From assembly GCF_000525975.1 (NCBI RefSeq), contig NZ_AODK01000007.1, positions 1-64,000 on the forward strand: a stretch of DNA of 64,000 nucleotides. Direction: 5' to 3'. The first letter of the stretch is position 1. Every line of letters begins with the position of its first letter. Positions 58,459 through 64,000 of this stretch are shown one piece after another. The notes under the pieces are model-generated. The model was not told where the DNA came from. It was given only the letters and a program-made list of their open reading frames with translations, and ran no database searches. This DNA is from Listeria rocourtiae FSL F6-920. Lineage in GTDB: Bacteria > Bacillota > Bacilli > Lactobacillales > Listeriaceae. A program made the translations under genes and the position numbers.

Positions 58459-59757
58459 TTATTTATGTGCTGTTTTCTTTTCTGGTATGACAAGGTTTAA
58501 AATAATACCAATAAGCGCTGCCATCGCCATTCCTGACAGTTGGAACGAGCCGATGTTAATCATCAAACCACCGATTCCGACAACAAGTACAACCGATGCG
58601 ATAATCATATTACGATTCTGGCTTAAATCCACACGACTCTCAATCATCATCCGCAAACCACTCGTTGCGATAACTCCAAATAACAGCAAGGAAATCCCAC
58701 CAAGCACCGCAGTTGGTACCGATGTAATCACTGCATTAATATAGCCAATAAATCCGAACGCGATGGCAAGCACCGCCGCACCGCCAATAACGAATACACT
58801 ATACACTTTCGTAATCGCTAGCACCCCAATATTTTCCCCATAAGTCGTAACAGGAGGTCCACCAATCAGCGAGGCAATAATCGAAGCCGTTCCATCCGCC
58901 GCAAGTGAACGATGTAATCCCGGATCTTTAAAGAAGTTACGATTTGTAATCCGATTCAAAAGCAACTGATGCCCCATATGTTCCGCCATCGTAACAAAAG
59001 CTAGCGGCGCCATTGAAAACACAACGGTCAGTGTCACAACTGGATCCATATTTACAAATGGAATCGTGAAGTCTGGAATTTGGAAAAGACTCGCATTTTG
59101 AATCAATGTATAATCTACCAACCCAAAAGCCATGCTCACCAAGTACCCAATGACAAAGCCACAAAGTATCGGGATTAGTCCGAAAAAACCTTTGAAAAAC
59201 ATCATCGCGATAATCGTTGCGACAAGGGTGATGAGAGCCACCGCCAAAATTTTATAATCATATGCTCCGCCGCCATTCGTCCCCATCGCCATCGCCGCAG
59301 CGCTTGGTGCTAGTGACAAACCAATAACCATGATAACCGGCCCAACCACGATTGGCGGAAGTACCCGTTGAATCCATTCAATCCCTACATAATAAACGAG
59401 TAGCGCCACAATCGCGTATACGACGCCGACCGAGAACGTACCAACCATTACCGCGCCAGGTCCGCCACCCGATTTCGCCGCAAGCAGCATCGTTATCGGA
59501 GCTATAAACGCAAATGATGATCCTAAGTAAGCAGGAATTTTCCCCCGTGTAATAATTAAGTAAGCAAGTGTTCCAAGGCCACTCGATATCAGCGCAACAC
59601 TTGGGTTCAAATGCGTCACAGTCGGTACAAATATTGTCGAGCCAAACATCGTGAACAGATGCTGGATGCTCAGCACAATCCATTTGTTCCATGTTGGTTT
59701 CTCGTGAATATCTAATACTGGTTTTACATAATGTTCCGATGTCGTTTCTTCTGTCAT
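58459..59757 (-). CDS. pyrP: Uracil permease (NCS2 family)
   Basis: Imports uracil. The 432-residue protein has about 12-14 hydrophobic segments and NCS2 landmarks: LSIQHLFTMFGSTIFVPTVT at the start, ITRGKIPAYLGSSFAFIAPI near 70, ATIVAEHMGHQ-like VTMAEHMGHQLLLNRITN and GGPPVTTYGENIGVLAIT. It is the second gene of the pyr operon behind a PyrR attenuator, as in Bacillus. Confidence 0.96.
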   Translation of the reverse strand: MTEETTSEHYVKPVLDIHEKPTWNKWIVLSIQHLFTMFGSTIFVPTVTHLNPSVALISSGLGTLAYLIITRGKIPAYLGSSFAFIAPITMLLAAKSGGGPGAVMVGTFSVGVVYAIVALLVYYVGIEWIQRVLPPIVVGPVIMVIGLSLAPSAAAMAMGTNGGGAYDYKILAVALITLVATIIAMMFFKGFFGLIPILCGFVIGYLVSMAFGLVDYTLIQNASLFQIPDFTIPFVNMDPVVTLTVVFSMAPLAFVTMAEHMGHQLLLNRITNRNFFKDPGLHRSLAADGTASIIASLIGGPPVTTYGENIGVLAITKVYSVFVIGGAAVLAIAFGFIGYINAVITSVPTAVLGGISLLLFGVIATSGLRMMIESRVDLSQNRNMIIASVVLVVGIGGLMINIGSFQLSGMAMAALIGIILNLVIPEKKTAHK

Positions 59758-59794
59758 TTTACTCCCTCTTTTCCGGTTCTAAGTCATAAAAATA

Positions 59795-59883
59795 CTCTTT
59801 GCCAAATTGCGACAAAGAGCAGTTATGTACTGGACTAGGTTAAAACCTATTTCCATTCATCACCCTTTATCAGCCTCTCTGGA
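59795..59883 (-). promoter_or_regulatory. PyrR-dependent attenuator before pyrP
   Basis: The minus strand has the PyrR-binding loop TCCAGAGAGGCT (59872-59883), then a terminator hairpin CTCTTTGTC / GGCAAAGAG (59795-59819), then TATTTTTA. PyrR with UMP or UTP stabilises the loop and so favours termination. Confidence 0.9.
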
Positions 59884-59909
59884 CTGCCCATTAAAAGTGT
59901 ATTCCAGTT

Positions 59910-59978
59910 TGTCGACTTCGTCGTTAAAGTCTGCGCGCCAGTGCCTGGCTTTGCCTAGGATCTAAGCATTTGTCGACA
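59910..59978. repeat. Inverted-repeat element (R2-like) between pyrR and the pyrP attenuator
   Basis: TGTCGAC (59910-59916) and GTCGACA (59972-59978) flank an inner GCCAG..CTGGC hairpin and the segment CTTTGCCTAGGATCTAAGCA. On the minus strand TGCTTAGATCCTAGGCAAAG resembles TGCCCAGATTCTAGGCAAAG at 10052-10071, and more weakly 17296-17317. Only three copies, so weak as a family. Confidence 0.5.
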
Positions 59979-60033
59979 CGCTGGGGTTCGGCGAATAGTT
60001 TACGAAAAGTGTTTTTCAACATTCTGGATTATC

Positions 60034-60704
<671 letters not shown>

Positions 60705-60736
60705 CTATGTTAAAGGACTGTTATTTAACTAGATTT

Positions 60737-60765
60737 AGTTTATCGTACTGGACTCGGTTTGTCAA
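60737..60765 (-). promoter_or_regulatory. pyr operon promoter
   Basis: TTGACA (60760-60765), exactly 17 bases, then TAAACT (60737-60742) on the minus strand, about 35 bases before the first PyrR loop. Confidence 0.85.
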
Positions 60766-60832
60766 CTAGTTTCATCAAGCTTTCGATAAAGCGCAAATCA
60801 GGTTAATCACAACCTTTGAAATAAACGCCTTT

Positions 60833-61735
60833 TTATCCTCTCAACGATTCCAAAGCTTCCTGAAAAATCACAGGTAAAGGTGCCTCGAACTTCATTCGTT
60901 CTCCTGTTGTTGGATGTGTAAATCCAAGCTCTGACGCATGTAAAAATTGCCCTTCACCTTTCATCGTGTTCTTCAATCCATATTTCGGATCACCAGCAAG
61001 TGGGTGCCCAATATATTTCATGTGTACGCGAATCTGATGTGTCCGGCCAGTCTCTAAACGGCATTTGATTAACGTATAACCTTTAAACCTCTCCAATACT
61101 TCAAAATGCGTCCGCGATTCTTTGCCATCACTCACAATACCCATTTTTTGACGATCTTCTTTAGAACGGCCAATCGGAGCGTCAATCGTTCCTTTTTGAT
61201 GCTTAATCACGCCATGAACAAGCGCGATATATTCTCGATCGCTTGTTTTGTCGTAGAGCTGTTCTGCCAAAGATTCATGCGCTTTATCATTTTTAGCAAC
61301 CATCAAAAGACCGGACGTATCTTTATCAATACGATGCACGATGCCTGGTCGAATTTTTCCATTGATGCCGGAAAGGTCTTTGCAGTGAAAAAGCAAAGCG
61401 TTAACAAGCGTTCCTGATATATGACCTGCAGATGGATGAACGACCATACCCTGAGGTTTATTAACGACAAGTACGTCTGCGTCCTCATAATAAATATCAA
61501 GCGGAATATCCTCAGCCACGATATCAAGTTCCTCTGCTTCACGAACGATATACGTGATTTCATCGCCTGTTTTGCATTTATAATTCGCTTTTGCTTTCTC
61601 GCCATTGACTAGAATTACATCGTCTTTTAGCAAGGTTTGAATGCCTGAACGTGTCATTCCCAATAGTTCTGCGAGACCTTTGTCCAAACGTTCAAGATTT
61701 AGTTTTTCCGGAATAATTACGGTTTTTTGCGTCAT
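60833..61735 (-). CDS. rluD: 23S rRNA pseudouridine synthase RluD family
   Basis: RluA-type pseudouridine synthase. The 300-residue protein has an N-terminal S4 RNA-binding domain (LDKGLAELLGMTRSGIQTLL, 17-36), NKPQGMVVHPSAGH near 92, and the catalytic HRIDKDTSGLLMVAKND with Asp137. LETGRTHQIRVHMKYIGHPL closes the core. RluD modifies helix 69 in E. coli; the exact targets here (YlyB type) are inferred. It overlaps lspA by 4 bases and is followed by the pyr promoter region. Confidence 0.93.
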   Translation of the reverse strand: MTQKTVIIPEKLNLERLDKGLAELLGMTRSGIQTLLKDDVILVNGEKAKANYKCKTGDEITYIVREAEELDIVAEDIPLDIYYEDADVLVVNKPQGMVVHPSAGHISGTLVNALLFHCKDLSGINGKIRPGIVHRIDKDTSGLLMVAKNDKAHESLAEQLYDKTSDREYIALVHGVIKHQKGTIDAPIGRSKEDRQKMGIVSDGKESRTHFEVLERFKGYTLIKCRLETGRTHQIRVHMKYIGHPLAGDPKYGLKNTMKGEGQFLHASELGFTHPTTGERMKFEAPLPVIFQEALESLRG

Positions 61736-62202
61736 GTTTTCGTTCCTTTCGATTTGCGATCATCCAAGAACACGTAGACAATGAGTAAAATCACGCCTAT
61801 CGTCAAACTTGCATCCGCCACATTAAAAATTGGGAAGTAATAATTTCCCCAAATGGTTTGTACAAAATCAACCACTTCCTGATGGAGTACACGATCGATA
61901 AAATTCCCAATCGCACCTCCTAAAACAAAGGCTAAACTTACACCTAAAAGCTTACTATTTTTCGCGTAACGTTGCATGAAATAAATCAGTACACCGATAA
62001 CAACGAGCGTAATCAGATAGAAAAACCACATCTTACCCTCTAAAACCCCCCACGCAGCACCAGAATTTCGATGCGACGTGATATTTAGAAAACCAGGAAT
62101 GATTTCCACAACTTCCCTTAGGTCTAAATTTTGCACGATAAGCCATTTTGTAAACTGATCGATCACGATAATAACAAGTGCGATTAGATAATAATAAATC
62201 AC
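61732..62202 (-). CDS. lspA: Lipoprotein signal peptidase II
   Basis: Membrane aspartyl protease that removes lipoprotein signal peptides. The 156-residue protein has four membrane helices and the family motifs DQFTKWLIVQN near 15, TSHRNSGAAWG near 47, GGAIGNFIDRVLHQEVVDFV near 95-114 and FPIFNVADASLTIG near 124-137, with both catalytic aspartates. It starts at GTG behind GAGGAA. It is followed by rluD with overlap. Confidence 0.96.
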   Translation of the reverse strand: MIYYYLIALVIIVIDQFTKWLIVQNLDLREVVEIIPGFLNITSHRNSGAAWGVLEGKMWFFYLITLVVIGVLIYFMQRYAKNSKLLGVSLAFVLGGAIGNFIDRVLHQEVVDFVQTIWGNYYFPIFNVADASLTIGVILLIVYVFLDDRKSKGTKT

Positions 62203-62234
62203 GATGATTCCTCTTTTCTTTGTTAAATATGTAA

Positions 62235-62270
62235 TGAGATGAGTCCGACAAACGTGCTAGACTCATCTCA
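62235..62270 (-). terminator. Hairpin after the purine permease gene
   Basis: TGAGATGAGTC (62235-62245) / GACTCATCTCA (62260-62270), a perfect 11-bp stem located 8 bases after the permease stop. The following minus-strand sequence (TTACATATTT) is only moderately T-rich. Confidence 0.65.
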
Positions 62271-62277
62271 CACATGA

Positions 62278-63564
62278 TCACTGCAGTATAAATTGTAACA
62301 AAAATAGAGCCGCAATGATATACATAAGTATCGGCGTACGCGTGCGATTTTTTGCGAATAATTTCAAAATCGGGTATGCGATAAATCCGACTGCAATTCC
62401 GTCTGCGATACTATACGAGAATGGAATGATAACGACGATTAGGAGCGCTGAGAAAGTATCGGCAGCATTTTTAAAATCCATTTCTTTGATTTCCTGCACC
62501 ATGGACATACCAATTACAATTAAGATTGGAGCAATCGCGCTATTTGGAATGAACGAAATGTATGGCATTAACACAAGTGACGCTAAAAAGAAAATACCAA
62601 CCGACACAGATGCAAGTCCTGTTCTGGCACCACTTCCAGTCATCGAACCACTTTCTAACGCCGAAATCGTCGGGCTCGTTCCAAACAATCCAGATAAGAA
62701 AGCCGTGAAACTGCTTGCCTGCAAGACGCGTGGTAATTTTTCCGTCTGGTTTAATTGTTTCGTTTGGCCAAACGTCAAGCCCACCGTTTCAAACACGAGT
62801 ACCATTGTAAGCGAAAACACACTTGTCCAAAACGCTACTTGTCCGAAACCAGAAAAATCAGTCTGAAACAAAACTTCTTTCCAAGGTGCCAAACTCATCG
62901 CATCTTTTGAAACTTCACCATGAACCCCGAATAGAACACTAACAACCGTTCCAATGAGGATGCTCCATAAGAAAGCGCCTGGTACTTTACGAACAAGCAG
63001 AATCAGTGTTAACACCAGCGTAATAACCGTTGCAAGCACAAACGGATCATGCATGTTTCCAAACGCTAAAATCGCATGTTCCCCGCGCATGACGATTGCC
63101 CCCTTTTCAAGACCAAGCAACACCAAAAACAGCCCTAAACCGACCGTAATCCCTTGCTTTAAAATAAGCGGGATTGTGTCGTTCAACTTTCTAGCTAACG
63201 GTGTGAATGCTAAAATCATGAATAAGAAGCCACTGATGACAACAACAGCCAGCGCTTGCTGCCAAGTCAATCCGAGCGTTTGCACGAAATTGTAAGCGAA
63301 CAGCGCGTTAATCCCCATTCCTGGCATCAAAATAAGCGGTGCATTTGCCCAAAACCCCATCACTAAACAACCAACAACCGATATAAAAATTGTTGCAAGG
63401 ATGGCACCTTGGTACGGTACACCCGCCTCAGCCAAAATCGAACTATTAACAACAATAATGTAGACAACGGTGAAAAAACCTATCATCCCAGCTAAAAGTT
63501 CCGTTCGAACAGTCGTCCGATGTGCTTTCAACTGAAAGATTTTGTCCAATAATTTGTGCATCAT
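62278..63564 (-). CDS. Guanine/hypoxanthine permease (AzgA/PbuG type, NCS2)
   Basis: 428-residue transporter with about 12 membrane segments. Family features are TELLAGMIGFFTVVYIIVVN, LPLILMPGMGINALFAYNFV-like APLILMPGMGINALFAY near 75-91, GTSPTISALESGSMTGSGAR near 293-312 and IPFSYSIADGIAVGFIAYPI. AzgA-type members import hypoxanthine, guanine or adenine. Upstream I looked for a purine riboswitch core and did not find one. It is a single-gene unit with a TATAAT at 63629-63634 on the minus strand. Confidence 0.9.
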   Translation of the reverse strand: MMHKLLDKIFQLKAHRTTVRTELLAGMIGFFTVVYIIVVNSSILAEAGVPYQGAILATIFISVVGCLVMGFWANAPLILMPGMGINALFAYNFVQTLGLTWQQALAVVVISGFLFMILAFTPLARKLNDTIPLILKQGITVGLGLFLVLLGLEKGAIVMRGEHAILAFGNMHDPFVLATVITLVLTLILLVRKVPGAFLWSILIGTVVSVLFGVHGEVSKDAMSLAPWKEVLFQTDFSGFGQVAFWTSVFSLTMVLVFETVGLTFGQTKQLNQTEKLPRVLQASSFTAFLSGLFGTSPTISALESGSMTGSGARTGLASVSVGIFFLASLVLMPYISFIPNSAIAPILIVIGMSMVQEIKEMDFKNAADTFSALLIVVIIPFSYSIADGIAVGFIAYPILKLFAKNRTRTPILMYIIAALFLLQFILQ

Positions 63565-63628
63565 AATTCCTCTTTATTCAATTATCCCTCTCCCAACCCG
63601 TAGAGTCTCGCCCCTACCACGAATCCTT

Positions 63629-63634
63629 ATTATA
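63629..63634 (-). promoter_or_regulatory. -10 box of the purine permease gene
   Basis: A perfect TATAAT on the minus strand, 65 bases before the permease start; no good -35 hexamer at the expected distance. The leader between them is G-rich on the minus strand. Confidence 0.5.
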
Positions 63635-63769
63635 ACAGACACGAGCGAATTCGCATAGAGCTTTACTTTCTAACTAGAAAAAAGAGTACCTCGTTTTCGT
63701 GACGAGGCTTTGTCATCTGTGCTATAATCGGGTGTTGAAGGGTTTTCAAGAAAAGGGAGGAACAACATT

Positions 63770-64000
63770 TTGGAACAAACATATACGCGCAGTGAAAAAT
63801 GGCGCCAATTTTTAGTTATATTCACACCTGTCGTTATCTCACAATTAATGCTGTTTTCAATGGCTTTAATCGATACGATGATGTCGGGGCATTACTCTAA
63901 CGAAGCGCTCGCTGGGACTGCTATCGGGAACTCACTATGGGGACCTTTTAATGCAAGTTTATCTGGATTATTGATGGCCGTGACCCCGATTATTGCGCAG
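63770..64000 (+). CDS. MATE-family multidrug efflux transporter, partial (C-terminus outside window)
   Basis: The frame starts at TTG 63770, 9 bases after GGGAGG, and is open to the window end (77 codons). It reads LEQTYTRSEKWRQFLVIFTP then VVISQLMLFSMALIDTMMSG, with HYSNEALAGTAIGNSLWGPF and LLMAVTPIIAQ. This matches the first two membrane helices and the DTMMSGHYS turn of MATE proteins. A TATAAT at 63723-63728 is the likely -10. The substrate cannot be told from this part. Confidence 0.88.
   Translation, partial: MEQTYTRSEKWRQFLVIFTPVVISQLMLFSMALIDTMMSGHYSNEALAGTAIGNSLWGPFNASLSGLLMAVTPIIAQ

Noticed and set aside
63565-63769. Purine riboswitch upstream of the guanine/hypoxanthine permease
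   Set aside because: The leader lacks the conserved junction and loop bases of the purine aptamer on the minus strand.

Overview
The window is chromosomal DNA of a low-GC Firmicute and reads as a Listeriaceae genome (Listeria in the broad sense). The gene order ffh-ylxM / ftsY-smc-rnc-acpP / fab-plsX-fapR / recG / sda / fakA-asp23 / rpmB / thiN-rpe-rsgA-prkC-prpC-rsmB-fmt-priA-coaBC / rpoZ-gmk-yloC / rqcH / pyr operon is the Bacillales housekeeping layout. The protein sequences, a LacI-ABC-GH13-DUF1861-GH130-phosphomutase sugar cluster and an Ala-Asp repeat surface protein fit Listeria best. I cannot name the species from sequence alone.

Layout. 1-773: 5' part of a secreted surface protein ending in an (Ala-Asp)n repeat. 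1.2-9.4 kb: SRP genes (ffh, ylxM, ftsY), smc and rnc, with a DHFR-like gene and repeats between ylxM and ftsY. 9.6-13.6 kb: type II fatty-acid/phospholipid genes (acpP, fabG, fabD, plsX, fapR) behind a FapR box. 13.6-20.4 kb: recG, two-subunit L-serine dehydratase, fakA-like kinase, asp23-like gene and rpmB. 20.5-21.7 kb: araA remnant, lipoprotein and membrane protein. 21.7-32.9 kb: thiN, rpe, rsgA, Ser/Thr kinase/phosphatase pair, rsmB, fmt, priA, coaBC. 33.4-34.9 kb: a nitroreductase / monooxygenase / ArsR island splitting coaBC from rpoZ-gmk-yloC. 36.7-38.9 kb: small membrane protein and rqcH. 39.3-48.8 kb: a beta-mannoside (probably beta-1,2-mannobiose) uptake and phosphorolysis cluster. 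48.9-60.8 kb: the pyrimidine operon pyrR-P-B-C-carA-carB-K-D-F-E with two PyrR attenuators. 60.8-64 kb: rluD, lspA, a purine permease and the start of a MATE transporter.

Two patterns cut across the window. First, a dispersed intergenic repeat family (called R1 here) occurs at five loci in both orientations. Its terminal hairpin keeps pairing while its bases change (compensatory substitutions), so the structure itself appears to be conserved. Second, an unusual number of otherwise conserved genes are frameshifted: smc, prkC twice, rsmB, an ABM-family gene, arsR, an ABC permease, a sugar-binding lipoprotein, lacI and pyrF. Nearly all lesions are an extra base in an A/T run. That points first to homopolymer errors in the assembly, and otherwise to a strain with slippage mutations. 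The rsmB lesion looks different: an apparent loss of one copy of an 8-bp tandem repeat.
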